Source of the DNA: Gadus chalcogrammus
Lineage: Eukaryota > Chordata > Actinopteri > Gadiformes > Gadidae
Assembly: GCF_026213295.1 (NCBI RefSeq)
Contig: NC_079432.1
Location: 8,437,196 to 8,501,195, forward strand
Reading direction: 5' to 3'
DNA: 64,000 nucleotides
Shown here: positions 50,151-64,000 of the stretch, piece by piece
Numbering within the stretch: the stretch's first letter is position 1
Layout: the number at the start of each line of letters is the position of its first letter
Translations under genes and position numbers: made by a program
Notes under the pieces: generated by a model
The model's input: the letters and a program-made list of their open reading frames with translations, nothing else
Told to the model about the DNA's origin: nothing
Databases searched by the model: none

Positions 50151-51395
50151 TCATTCTCTCTGGCTGTCTGGTAACGTTGGGCTCCTCACTCGTTCTTGCT
50201 GTCTGGTAGCGTTGAACTCTCTGTGTGTCTCAGAAAGAAAGGGAAATAGAGCCAAACGGCATGGGAGTGGAGGGTAAAGTTGGACGGTTAGAGAGCGAGA
50301 ATGAATAAGACAGTGGCTGGTAAGAAAAGGGGGTGGCGGAGGTGTAGAACAGATTGAAAGAACCTTGACGAGGGAACAAAAGAGGTAAAACATATCACGT
50401 AACCGATGGTCAGATGTGTTTTCACCAATCAAGTTGCAGGAGACTAGGATGTTAAGGTGCGTGATTGGTGAACACAAACTTGGCCGGCACAAATATGTAA
50501 GTGTAAGTTTTGGTTTCAAACAACACAGTGTTAAGAGAGAACACTGTAGATTTATAAATGTCAAAAATCCTTTCCTGAAAGCTTCTTTCACTTGTGCAAA
50601 ATCATTTTTCTTCTCAAAGTTTTGCGCCCCCCTGAATTCTGCTATAGCGTAGTAGAACTGCTGGACTCGAGATTAGGGTGTTAACCTGCTCCTTCAAGAC
50701 GTTTCTCAATTTGCTTTGAATGAAAATCACCTTGAAATTATGAAGATAATGGAACATCAGAGTCCTTCACTCCATTTGGATAAGCCAGTCAGCCATCTTT
50801 TTATTTTAGCAGTTCAAAGTTCACCTGGTACCTAAAATATCATTTAACATGAAAGTACAGTGGGATAACTGCTTTTGTCCTTCCCTATCCTTCACCGGAA
50901 CATTAATCTGTCAAGCGTTGTGCTCTCCTGTCGTATTGCAATAGTAACTGATGGGTTCTTTGTTAGCATTGTAATGCTAAATGCTGTTTGGGTGATGAGA
51001 AGCTAATTGTACCGGTTTAAATCGTAATCAATCACATGCTGACTCAAATCGTAATCAATCAGCCATTAATCACGATCACTTATTCACGCTAATCGCCGTT
51101 AACGGTGTTTGACAGACACACTTTTATTTGTGGATTCCAGACCTTACCCAATTCTCCAAGCGAATCACCACGTAATCGCCCGTGTCATGTCATTTCCTTC
51201 CAATCGAAAACCATTACCTTAATTTAGAACCATCTACACAGTATTAAATATGTAAATAGCATCACCATAATTAAAACAAAACAAACAACCCCATCGGACC
51301 ACAAAACGTTCATTGACAAAAAAAACCTTCACATCCTGCTGGGGCCGAGCTAAAGCACTGCGGCTGTATTTCACCGTTAAGATCAAGTAGAATGC

Positions 51396-51495
51396 NNNNN
51401 NNNNNNNNNNNNNNNNNNNNNNNNNNNNNNNNNNNNNNNNNNNNNNNNNNNNNNNNNNNNNNNNNNNNNNNNNNNNNNNNNNNNNNNNNNNNNNN
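51396..51495. other. Assembly gap of exactly 100 N
   Basis: One hundred consecutive N, the usual placeholder for a gap of unknown size between contigs. The open frames that cross it are meaningless. Confidence 0.99.
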
Positions 51496-53811
51496 CCCCC
51501 CCCCCCCCCCCCCCCCCGTTTTCAAAAATAACATTGTGAACACAACATTGTTTTCAAAAAAGTTGTCATTTACAATAACCCGCATTTATACACCGTTGAG
51601 CGCAATTATAACTATGCCAAACCTATGGGCGGCAGTGTAGGGAGAAGGATTAAGCCATGCAAGCCAATCAGAATCCTCAGAATCAACAACGACGAATAAC
51701 ACAAGCGACTTCTTGTTCCTTTCAAAACATCCAATATATTTTTGGCATTTTCTGGCGCATAATGTGACGCTTGAGAACCAAAAACCCTGTTTCTCCCAGT
51801 TGACACGACAACACATAACCGGCGTTATCTGAAATCTCCACTTTGGCCAGAGTTTTTTTTAGAAATAATCGTTTTCTGTGATAAAAACTGGGTTTTCGTG
51901 TAAACAGGGCCTCAGAATGGCTAGGATATTGTGGAGATACATCGATTCCATCCAGACATGGTTTTCCTTCAAGTTACTTAGTTAGTCCTGCTACAAAAAA
52001 GTAAGTCTATTCTCTCTGCTCTCTTCTCTCTCTATTAAGATTCTATTGTCAAACGCTGACTCATTTAGAAAATGTATGTGACCCAGTTGGGAGTGAAAAC
52101 CCCCCAAAAACTTAAACTTGGCTAAATATTCTCCAAAGGAATGGGGATATTCTAAGGTATGTCAAATAAGGTCCCATATTTTATATTATCCATGAGATGT
52201 CATGAAAAGTGGACCTTATTTCCCAAATATAATCTGATGTAATCATCATTGGATAACTGAAAAGGCTTTCTTTGTAAGGGAGGCATTGAGACAATACTTT
52301 CCTTTCTCTTTTTGATCACCCCCAGAGGCACACACAAACGGTTCTCAAAGGAGTCAGCTTTTTCCCATCATACCCCAGCCAGAACATTGGCTGCGTCTAA
52401 ACTGCTCCGCCTCGGAACGGCGGCTGTTAGAGCTGTCGCCTCCAGTTAATCAAGGTGATTAATGTGCTCTGATCTCTTCAAAGATTGTATTTGTCTCCGT
52501 GTGTGGGACATAAATAATTCAGCCGTTTTACTTCAGCCCAAACCTAAAAGAAGCAATCTTCACAGTGAATTTTTAGGTGAAGATTGTTTCTTTTTTTATT
52601 AGGTAATCCTCAACTAACCGTGACAACAGGCCCGGAGTGACTGAGGTATAAATGAAATCAGGTGTCACATTCAGGCACTTAAGGTGTAGTAAAAAAAGTA
52701 GTAAAGCAAAAGTTCATTAAAATGTATTCTGTGATAGCCTGCGTTCTATTTTACCAACCTTCCTATTGGTCAACCTTTCTCACATACTTTATCAAGTAGT
52801 TTATTTCCTGCACAACAAACAAAACTTTGGTGAACAAAAAAACAACAAAAGTACATATTTTAAGTACTTTACCAAGAAAATGCACCCATGTATTTTTGGG
52901 GTAGCTACACATTTCATTCTTCATTCATCAACCTGTTTATATGTTATATATAAATATATATATACAAGTATTGTCCCCCCATTGTAGTGCAGAGCCTTTC
53001 ATTGCAAGCCTTTCTAGCACAAACCAAGGCGGACAAAGAGAAAATACATGCTGTGAATACGAGACTAGTCTTTTCTCTGTCAATATGCTTCAAATCTTAC
53101 CACCCCCTCCCCCACATGTCAGAAACTTCTGATGGAGTTCCAAATGGTGACAGACTTCAGGTCTATAATCAGTCAACGATGTGACAGAGAAATTACCCCC
53201 TTCCCCCAAGTCCAATCACTCAGTCCAGCTGTCAGTCAACCGCATCATGCTCAAACAAATAAGACACATGAAAAAAACTAAAACAAAAAGAGACTGCTGT
53301 AGCTAGCGGGAGCTAACCGCCGCCGCTATGACTGTACTAATATTGTTGGTACATTTTTCAATGTTGCACATGAATGTAAGACATTCATATTATGTTGGAA
53401 ATCGAAGACCTCCCAGAATGGCTAATTAAACAAACTAAGAGTCAACCGACTTAACAGCCAATTCATTCTCACCTACGCCATTCATTACCTCTCTCTCTCT
53501 CTCAAAGTCGGCACCCTTTACTAATTGCTAAATAAATTATGTGTTTTTCGATCCGCAGAAGGTTCGATGATGTGCGCCTTTTACTCCTTGCTCTAATTAA
53601 GAGTATTCCCCCGTCGTGTCGTCTGATCTTTACCAGGCCACGGCCACAGCTCCAGACACACCACCACCACTCCGGCAGCAAGTCACGGGCCTGCTGGGGG
53701 AACGGGATGGGAAGGAGATGATTGGATTGAAGCACAAGATGAGGGTTTAGTGGGATGTGGTAGTAGCAGTAGTAGGAGTAGGTGGATGGGCTCAGTCCGT
53801 GGCAGGGGGTT

Positions 53812-53956
<145 letters not shown>

Positions 53957-54257
53957 TCCATGACTGAATCCAAGGAGAGAGCAAAGAGACGTGTCTGAGG
54001 TGAGGGGAGGGAAGAGGGGGGGGGGGGGGGAGGCACTGGGGGTGGAGGTAGAGCGAGAGAGAGAGGGACAGCCAGTGCAGAAAGTGAGTGCATCTCGTGG
54101 GTGAGGTGGAAGGAGATGGAGGAGAGGAGGAATGACAGCTGGCGGAGAGAATAGAGGGGGTCAGGTGGGCGGAGCGGTGGAGATGATGAAAAAAAAAGGG
54201 GTATAGAAGTCAAGTGTGGGCGTAGAAGAGCAAGAGGGAGAGGACAAGAGTGAGAGC

Positions 54258-54420
<163 letters not shown>

Positions 54421-55255
54421 GGAGGGGGAGAGCGAGAGAGAGGGTTCGATTTGGAGCCGGCTCATCGGGTGGAAGTGAGAGAAAGAACTGGAGAATCTTA
54501 ACCGTCAACTCCGTTCGAGCCAACTTTACTTACACAGGGCTTCATCACAGCAGCAGTCTCGGGGGTCTTCACAGGACCCACATTCAAATGAGGCGTGATG
54601 GCACCACCCCCCGCTCACCCCCAGCAGGCGAGGGGAAAACTCCCCAAATCCACCGAGAAACTGCGTCTGAGGCTTTCAAAACGTTGGATTCTCCTCGTTC
54701 TGACAGGGGTACGTGATATAGGGCGCTGCCGACGATGATCACAGAGAGGCCAGTACCCAAGTGATTAATAATCATGTACAATGACGCACGCGGCCGTGAT
54801 GTGAAAATCCAATAAAAGCAGTCGTCGACCGTGTGTCATATACATTATTATCCAAGGAAAGTGGAACTAGGCTTTCCCACGAGCGGTACAGCGTAGCGAC
54901 AATGCGCACAACCGTGTACCGAAACATTAAAACCTGAGAGGGTGGAGAATAGAGATTGGTGACTCACTTGAGTTACACTCCTTGACCTTCTCCATCATCC
55001 CAAACACTTGACGGAACTAAAGCGAACAAGGGAAAGCCATTAACCTATCAGAACGGCCAAACACAGCCGAACAAGATGGGGTTCAGGAGGGGCCCGTGGA
55101 TGATTGTGACTGCTGTGTAATGAGACTTAATGTTCTCCTGTCTGTGAGGCTCAAGGTTGTCTCTGGTTCCGATAGCCATCTGCATTCAGCCGCGCGGGCC
55201 AGATGGATTAGTTCAATATTGAATTAGAGCGTCTCCAGGCCCGCAGCCCGGGGTG

Positions 55256-55256
<1 letters not shown>

Positions 55257-55311
<55 letters not shown>
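55257..55311. repeat. (TC)n microsatellite, right copy
   Basis: About 55 bp, shorter than the left copy. Confidence 0.97.
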
Positions 55312-55317
<6 letters not shown>

Positions 55318-56607
55318 ATTCTCTCTGGCTGTCTGGTAACGTTGGGCTCCTCACTCGTTCTTGCTGTCTGGTAGCGTTGAACTCTCTGTATGTCTCAGAA
55401 AGAAAGGGAAATAGAGCCAAACGGCATGGGAGTGGAGGGTAAAAGTTGGACGGTTAGAGAGCGAGAATGAATAAGACAGTGGCTGGTAAAGAAAAGGGGG
55501 TGGCGGAGGTGTAGAACAGATTGAAAGAACCTTGACGAGGGAACAAAAGAGGTAAAACATATCACGTAACTGATGGTCAGATGTGTTTTCACAAATCAAG
55601 TTGCAGGAGACTAGGATGTTAAGGTGCGTGATTGGTGAACACAAACTTGGCCGGCACAAATATGTAAGTGTAAGTTTGGGTTTCAAACAACACAGTGTTA
55701 AGAGAGAACACTGTAGATTTATAAATGTCAAAAATCCTTTCCTGAAAGCTTCTTTCACTCACAAAATCATTTTTCTTCTCAAAGTTTTGCGCCCCCCTGA
55801 TTTCTGCTACAGCATAGTAGAACTGCTGGACTCGAGATTAGGGTGTTAACCTGCTCCTTCAAGACGTTTCTCAATTTGCTTTGAATGAAAATCACCTTGA
55901 AATTATGAAGATAATGGAACATCAGAGTCCTTCACTCCATTTGGATAAGCCAGTCAGCCATCTTTTTATTTTAGCAGTTCAAAGTTCACCTGGTACCTAA
56001 AATATCATTTAACATGAAAGTACAGTGGGATAACTGCTTTTGTCCTTCCCTATCCTTCACCGGAACATTAATCTGTCAAGCGTTGTGCTATCCTGTCGTA
56101 TTGCAATAGTAACTGATGGGTTCTTTGTTAGCATTGTAATGCTAAATGCTGTTTGGGTGATGAGAAGCTAATTGTACCGGTTTAAATCGTAATCAATCAC
56201 ATGCTGACTCAAATCGTAATCAATCAGCCATTAATCACGATCACTTATTCACGCTAATCGCCGTTAACGGTGTTTGACAGACACACTTTTATTTGTGGAT
56301 TCCAGACCTTACCCAATTCTCCAAGCGAATCACCACGTAATCGCCCGTGTCATGTCATTTCCTCCAATCGAAAACCATTACCTTAATTTAGAACCATCTA
56401 CACAGTATTAAATATGTAAATAGCATCACCATAATTAAAACAAAACAAACAACCCCATCGGACACAAACGTTCATTGACAAAAAAAACCTTCACATCCTG
56501 CTGGGGCCGAGCTAAAGCACTGCGGCTGTATTTCACCGTTAAGATCAAGTAGAATGCAGATACTAAACAGACGCCATTACACGATGGAGAGACGGAAGGA
56601 AATGAGA

Positions 56608-56661
56608 GTGATTGAGAGAGAGAGGGAGAGAGAGAAAAAGAGGGAGAGAGAGAAAAAGAGG

Positions 56662-56728
<67 letters not shown>
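56608..56728. repeat. (AG)n microsatellite with interrupted start
   Basis: GAGAGAGAAAAAGAGGGA units to about 56665, then a perfect AG run to 56727. Confidence 0.96.
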
Positions 56729-56729
<1 letters not shown>

Positions 56730-56733
<4 letters not shown>

Positions 56734-57195
56734 TGGATGGGTCGGAAACCGATGTGAGGTGCCTGGCATGGTAATGGCGGAGACAGACGATGGGATAGAT
56801 CTGTGTGGGAAAAACCACAGCTAGCACGCTAACCAGATTCGGGCCCTTTACTGGAAATGCTGAGGAATTACTGACTGCGGTCCTCCACAGAGACCGTGTG
56901 TGGATGCTACCAGCGTGCAGAACCAGCCGTGAGCTACCAGCCCTCGCTTCTTCGGTCGGGGGAGAGGAGGAGGCAGAGCAGAGTCTGAACAAAGTGAGGT
57001 GAACAAACAGGCCGCTGGAGGTCAGACCAGCTACCCGGGAGGGTGAGGGTGTTTGGCAGGTGTGCATCACACTGCAGAAGGAGGGGGGGGGATTGGGGGT
57101 GTATTTTTTGTCAATTTGTCTTCGTATCGATCGGACGGTGGTGCAGACATGCTGCGCAGTCCAAGCTGTGATGAAAGGCGGGAGAAGATATAGAC
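56730..57195. other. Single-copy DNA between microsatellites
   Basis: No gene is recognised. G runs lie at 57080-57090. Confidence 0.4.
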
Positions 57196-57197
57196 AG

Positions 57198-57214
57198 GGG
57201 GGGGGGGGGGGGGG
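57198..57214. repeat. Poly-G run
   Basis: About 17 G. Confidence 0.9.
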
Positions 57215-57239
57215 CATGCTATCACACCAGCTCAGTGAT

Positions 57240-57366
<127 letters not shown>

Positions 57367-57452
57367 GACTTGACTAGATCAATGTGAACTCTGAACCGGA
57401 AGCAAATGGTTCACCCCAGCATTCACTGGGAAAAAAAGACTTACCTCCTCCG

Positions 57453-57604
<152 letters not shown>

Positions 57605-57713
57605 GACAAAGTTCCATTAGCAACAGCCAGTGTATCAGTTCGAGCAAACACTGCACTCTACTTTCACTTTGAATATTTCATAGTGGCAAATATACACTTG
57701 CTCAAGTGCCTGT

Positions 57714-57715
<2 letters not shown>

Positions 57716-57800
<85 letters not shown>

Positions 57801-57804
57801 TTCA

Positions 57805-57861
<57 letters not shown>
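57716..57861. repeat. (AC)n microsatellite, about 145 bp
   Basis: Perfect except for a GATTCACTC interruption near 57799-57807. Confidence 0.98.
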
Positions 57862-57862
<1 letters not shown>

Positions 57863-57982
57863 AACGCAGTGTGGAGAAGGATACCTGTAGAGCACTGTCT
57901 ATCACGTGATTGCTCAAGTGTATCAACAGACATGCACGTGCATGCGCAGACACCAGCAGGAGTGCGAGTACCCTGTCAGAGT

Positions 57983-58090
<108 letters not shown>

Positions 58091-58387
58091 GAGGGTTGTT
58101 CCTGTGCGTCTTTGTCTCTAGGCATTCGTTCAACTTCAATACACACTATTAAATATTAATAGGGAGTTAATGAGATCTGCAGCCGGGACAGGCTCACTTG
58201 ACCCATCCCATGACGTCCGGTGTTGGCCCCCCACTCCACAGAGATAACCCTATACATGCATCTGTATGGAGGTGTTGGCAGCAAATACACACGTTCCCCC
58301 CGTGGTGTGCATCGGTCCTTAATGAAATATTAAAGGCGGAAGTGAGAGAGCTGTGTTTGCTCTTGTTAATGGAAATGTAATTGTGAA

Positions 58388-58612
<225 letters not shown>

Positions 58613-58619
58613 CTATACG

Positions 58620-58980
58620 GCTCATTGAAGTGAGCACTTTAGTATGCGTTGAACGCTGTGACATCCCTCTTCTGTCTTCAATACGTTCCTGAAGAACAAC
58701 GTCTCTGTCAATGTCAAATATGTCCCATAATATCTTTGTACGTCGCTCGCTTTTCCAACCTCCGGGCGGACCTCATTGGCTGCTCGGAGCCTTCATGGGG
58801 GGATGAAGCGAGTCCTTGAGGGGCTGGGTCTGTGGTGCCGGGGAGGCTTGCTGTGCTCAGGGTCGCTCGCTGAAAGAGGCAGAGAACGGCCATGCGGCAG
58901 CCATCTCTGCTTTGATCCTCCAGCCTCGGAGGGAAGGGCTCCCCCATGTTTACCAATGTGGATGGGATGGATGGGATGCT
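58620..58980. other. Low-repeat single-copy block
   Basis: GC-rich at 58760-58950. Open frames on both strands are not recognised. Confidence 0.4.
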
Positions 58981-58984
58981 GAGC

Positions 58985-59215
58985 GTGTGTGTGCGTGCGT
59001 TTGTCTCTGTGTGTGTCGTGTGTGTCTGTGTGTGTATGTGTGCGCGCGTCTGTGTGTGTTTGTCTGTGTGTGTGTGCGCGTGTGTGTGTGTGTGTCTGTG
59101 TGTGTCTATGTGTGGGTGTGTTGGTGTATATATATTGTTGTCCTAAATGTAAATGTGTGTGGGTATGTATGTGTGTGGGTGTTTGTGGGGGTGTTTGTGT
59201 GTGTGTGCTTGTGGT
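58985..59215. repeat. Compound interrupted (GT)n
   Basis: GT runs with GC, CT and AT interruptions, broken by about 20 bp of unique sequence near 59125-59150. A short TATATG run follows at 59229-59248. Confidence 0.93.
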
Positions 59216-59469
59216 GAAAGAGTAGAAGTATATGTATATGTATATGTACTTTCATGAGCAGGTAGGGGTCATGAATGCCCTGGACAGTCTGCAGGCAGAT
59301 GAAGACATTGACTCCCAGACCCTTTGACCGAGAGTCAAACGCCCTCAACAATATACATTTCCTGGCTGATTCTGATGGTCTTACTATGTTTTCCTAACTA
59401 TTGTAGGTTTCTATATTTTTGGAGTCTATTCTAGTTGAACGATTCTCTCTGTCACTCTCTATAACTCTG

Positions 59470-59608
<139 letters not shown>

Positions 59609-59614
59609 TCTTAA

Positions 59615-61645
59615 ATGATCCTCTATATTCATTGAGTCTCTTCGCTCAGTGTCTCTGTATTCCGTGTCACTCACCTCCCATAGAAATCTCTCAAACCTTT
59701 TCCTGAAATCAGTTCCTTTTTTTGCTATGTTATTTTATCAGGCTTTTTCTCCACCAACAAAATTGATTGAGAGGGAAAATAACTCCTGGGTGGATCGGGT
59801 CACGGATGGCGGGCCTTTCTCTTTTCGACATGTACAAATTGTGAATAATTTTAAAAACAAAATTGATGCCTGCAGTGAAAAAGTTACAAAGTGCAGCAGT
59901 GAATAATGAATAATGAACAGTGAGGAGTAGCGTGGCATTCGCAGAGCGCACTCATCCCCGGCGTTCGACTGCTCAAGCCCCCGCACAGTTCCTTTCGTTG
60001 CATGGCGAATCACGAACACCGCAAAAAACCAAACCGTTAACGGAAATGAACGTCCAAAAAAGATCTAGTCACATCTCGAGAAGAGCCGGTGACATTTAGA
60101 CACTCTGGCCCCGTCGTCTGGCCTTTTGACAAAAAGTCACTTTAACGGAGGCACTGGGGGAAAGGTCAGCACGTTGGACGAGGAAACCCTGCTGGCAAGG
60201 CTTGGACCCGACGCTAATGATGTAATGGCGACGGCGTGCTGGTGTCGTTCACCTAGTCTCTTCTCGAGCTCACACGTCGGCCCGCGCAACACTGTGCATA
60301 CGTGATGAGTATGGGTGTTCGAGGCTCCACTAATTTTTGATCCTTCCTTTGAACCTTGTTTGGTTGTCAGGTGGCTCCGTGTGCGGGTAGAACTCGACCG
60401 GGAACCGGCCAAATCAGAATCAGGACCAGCATCATCGCCGGGTAAGTTTTTGCACATGCAAAGGTTTGTTGATATGTTTGCGCTGTCAAGAAAATAATAT
60501 AAAATCACCAAAGTACACAAAAGAAACTGTACATAAATATTAAATAAAGAGACTAGGATATTCAATATATACAATATAAAAATCGAAGACATAAAGTTGA
60601 AATATGCCTGTGTGCAAGGGTTGTGGAGGTGGAGGGAGCTAGAAAGCTAGGGGAAAAGGAATAGAAACCTTACCTTAATGTTATTAAACAATGTCATCGC
60701 TGATAATTGTGAAATCCTAACATGGCCAGTGAGGATAGGCAAGTGAAGCCTCTGGGGAAATAAGACTTCAAAGATTGAATTTGTGTTGATGTATGCTCTC
60801 AAGGAATACGAGCCAGGCATGGGCGGTGTTAACATGCAGCACAACGTAGGTGTCAATTGTTTCACATGTCTCAACCGCCAAGCCTGCCGCCTCTTTAATC
60901 TCATGCAGTTTCCCATGATTTCATTCACACATTCTCTTTCATTCATATCTTTGAAAAATTCTATGTGAACCAGCCGACCAGATTCACTTTTTAGTGCTAG
61001 TATCTCGCTTTCTTTCTTTCTCGCAAAGGCACACATAGGCCTCATATTTCAGTTAATGAAACGGAATGAAACGACTTGAGTCAGCGTGCCCGGCACTGCA
61101 CGACGGAAACACCGCTATCCCCTCTGAGCAACGTAGCGTAGCGGCATCGGGTTTCCACAGGCTGCGTCGGGTTTTACTGAAAAAAAAGCTGGAATTAATC
61201 GAGCCGTGACGAAGACGTCGTACCGGCTAGGTCGCCGGGTTCTCAGGGGGATTTTTTAGTTTTACACTTAAAACAAGCCCTTCCTGTCTTCAGCCCTGTC
61301 CCGATTTCACTGGTTACAGATGAACAGTTCGGACCCCTCGGTGGCTCGCCTGATTGGTCACGACGGCCGGCCACGAGGGTGGAGTCACTGGCTCCCCTCC
61401 GGCAGGGTAGTGTGTCCACACTCTGCCGGGCCTCATGAATAACCATCCGCACAATCTGTCTCACGTTGGACCCCGGAAATGTTTTTCCAAAAAAAGACTG
61501 GTCATGATGGGATTTCCACAGTCTCAAATGAGACACAGAATATGTAATGGAGAAATGGACTGGGTGATGTTTAGGCCACTTTTCTCTGTGGAACGAGTTT
61601 TCACTTCACATGCTGCACTTCACATGCTGCTTATTGCTCTAGCTT
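59615..61645. other. Intergenic single-copy DNA
   Basis: No gene is recognised. A 70-bp segment at 60371-60440 lies between an AG acceptor-like and a GTAAG donor-like site, but its frames match no family I know. Confidence 0.4.
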
Positions 61646-61648
61646 TCC

Positions 61649-61948
<300 letters not shown>

Positions 61949-61954
61949 GGGGGG

Positions 61955-63265
61955 GAACAAAGATGGAGGGGAAGGAGAGAGAGCTAAAGAAGAGTGGAAC
62001 GAGATGAAGAGGTGAGATGGGAGAGCATTAGGACAGTATGTCCCTGCCATTGCTCCCGATCTCTTGTCAGTGATCTTCTTATCTATGGTATGTATCCACC
62101 TATCCCTTATCCACCCCTCTGTCTGTCCCAATGACCCCAGCCTACCTGAAGGTTTCCTGGAGTGAGATGCTCAATCAGATGAGTGCAAAAAAGTCCTTTG
62201 GTGTTTCTGTCCGCTAGTGCGCTGAACGGAATTCAATATATACCTATACATAAAGGCACAAGGCTCATAAAAATAAGCAAAGAAATACTTTGCTTAGTAA
62301 CAAAGTCTTGTGTTTTACACAACACTTCCTTACAGAAAGGCCAAAACATTATTCCGTTATTCAAAGTCCTAATACACGAGTAAGCTCTTCACACGTTCAA
62401 AGCAGATTCAAAATATTATTTGGGACTGTAGGTGACCGATTAAGTGTCTCTAACTCTAACGTCAATCATTTGGAAAAACAATTGGAATTCTGAAGGCTGT
62501 GTGGAAAAACACAGGGAATGAGAGAGGACATGGATCATCTCGGTTTGGTTAAGACCTGACTTCCTTCCTTGAGTGAATACAAAAACACATTACAGTTTTT
62601 CAAATGAGGACTTTTAGATCGCACATCAGGGATATGTCAGCGATGCAATTAAAATGATAGAGCTCCGAACTTGTGCGACCGCGTTCAGAAATTGAGGTGG
62701 AAAAGAAAACGATAGTTTTTCTCTTTTTCAGAGGATTTAAACGTTTGTTTCTTTTGCTTGAGGCAATCATTCAACTAGTAAGACAATGTGTAAGCTTACC
62801 TTTGAACATTTATTATGCATGAATTACACCGTATATGAGGCGAGCCTCAGTGATTGCTATGTTCACTCCAGTGCTACTTGCTACGGCATTCGGAAATGTC
62901 ATTACGTCTTTTACATCGCTTCTTTGAAAGTTAATTTCTTTGACTTGGGAGATTTAGGCGGCACTAAAGTGAGTCTCACACTAAAACAGTATTTTAGAAA
63001 CTAACGTTTCGTTCCAAGCAACGCCATGGATGGAATAATTTGTGATTCCACACGATTTAACTGACTGTTTTATTGAAAGGTATAACCATTTTTTTTCTGA
63101 GTGGCCTCATAGAAATGAGAGAGAAAAGTAATACTACACAAGATAAAAACTAAGGTGAAAAGCAACTGAATTGTTTTGCTGTGAATCTGTTTAACAGCAG
63201 ATATAGACAACTGGAACGAGTCGCCGCAAGGCAATGTGTCTGAATCTATACAGCTCTTTGACCAA
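61955..63265. other. Intergenic single-copy DNA
   Basis: AT-rich from about 62200. No gene is recognised. Confidence 0.45.
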
Positions 63266-63285
63266 TTGTTTATGTGTGTGTTGCT

Positions 63286-63350
63286 GAGTGTGTGTGTGTG
63301 TTGTGTGTGTGTGTGTGTGTGTGTGCGTGTGTGTGTGTTGTTTGTGTGTA
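63286..63350. repeat. (GT)n microsatellite, interrupted
   Basis: GT with TTG and GC interruptions over about 65 bp. Confidence 0.93.
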
Positions 63351-63617
63351 TTCCCCAATGAGTCTTGTTTACAGGGGAGCTGACTCGTTGTGGTTAAAGA
63401 AAAAAACACACTGCAGAATTGATATAGACTTCCTCCCATTGATTCAAATACTATCTGAATATAGCACCCATACATGCAATAATCTTCCCTGGAGAGGGAG
63501 GGAGGGAGTGATGGAGAGAAGGAGGGAGTGAGAGAGAGAAAGAGGGAGGGAAGGATGAATGATACATAGACTGACAATGGCATAGGAAAACTCAAATGCA
63601 TACATATAGACAGGCTG

Positions 63618-63740
63618 GGCATATAGATAGATAGATAAATAAAAAGTAAGATGGATACAAAAACAAACATACATGTATATTTATCTATCTATACAGTGTT
63701 TATATATATATATATATGAATAGCATATAGATAGGTGTAT
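63618..63740. repeat. (ATAG)n-like and (TA)n short repeats
   Basis: ATAGATAGATAGATAAATAA at 63621-63640 and a TA run at 63700-63717 in AT-rich DNA. Confidence 0.8.
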
Positions 63741-63865
63741 AGCTATGAAGAAAGATAAACATAAAGATGTCTTAAGAGGACCATTTGTCTTGGTAGATAG
63801 ATGGATTCACATAGAGATGGATTCTTAGGAGTCGTATGACAGAAGTATCTCTTTGAGCTTCATGA

Positions 63866-63873
63866 GAGAGAGC

Positions 63874-63949
<76 letters not shown>

Positions 63950-63953
63950 CGAG

Positions 63954-63987
<34 letters not shown>

Positions 63988-64000
63988 GAGGAGAGAGAGA
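63866..64000. repeat. (AG)n microsatellite at the window edge
   Basis: An AG array with several GC interruptions (GCGAGA) from 63941 on. It continues past the end of the window. Confidence 0.97.

Noticed and set aside
60371..60440. Exon-like segment between AG and GTAAG
   Set aside because: None of its frames resembles a known protein and no partner exon was found.

Overview
The window is animal nuclear DNA, almost certainly from a ray-finned fish. It contains one complete multi-exon vertebrate gene with consensus splice sites, tRNA-derived SINEs with the tail motif usual in teleosts, a hAT DNA transposon, small palindromic DNA elements, and a very heavy load of dinucleotide microsatellites (by eye about 4-5 kb of AC/GT and AG/CT arrays in 64 kb). 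Such microsatellite density is known from gadiform fishes such as cod. That placement is an inference, not a result.

Layout. About 1.06-1.21 kb holds a likely first coding exon on the minus strand that ends in a good splice donor. It resembles the N-terminus of a serine palmitoyltransferase long-chain subunit (SPTLC2-like), and the rest of that gene would lie to the left of the window. From 1.6 to 8.5 kb is intergenic DNA with a SINE and a (GT)n and a CGC repeat, ending in the probable 3' untranslated region of snw1. From 8567 to 15960 on the minus strand lies snw1 (SKIP, the Prp45 homologue). All 14 coding exons can be joined in phase to 537 codons plus a stop. Intron 10 carries a 75-bp palindromic mini-transposon.

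From 16 to 37.9 kb I recognise no gene, only SINE fragments, microsatellites, a pyrimidine-rich tract and some low-repeat single-copy blocks. A decayed hAT transposon occupies 37916-40850, with terminal inverted repeats, a perfect 8-bp target duplication and a broken transposase. From 41 to 46.4 kb is intergenic, including a minisatellite (44.63-45.01 kb) apparently grown from a SINE tail.

From 46431 to 51395 and again from 51496 to 56557 the same roughly 5-kb sequence appears twice, separated by exactly 100 Ns. The copies differ mainly in microsatellite length and scattered single bases. This looks like two overlapping contigs or haplotypes left unmerged, so it is probably an assembly artefact and not a biological duplication. 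From 56.6 to 64 kb is intergenic DNA with the densest microsatellite cluster of the window (57.2-58.6 kb).

I found no new biological system, CRISPR array, structural RNA gene or virus. Nearly all long open frames outside snw1 and the transposon are products of dinucleotide repeats or chance.
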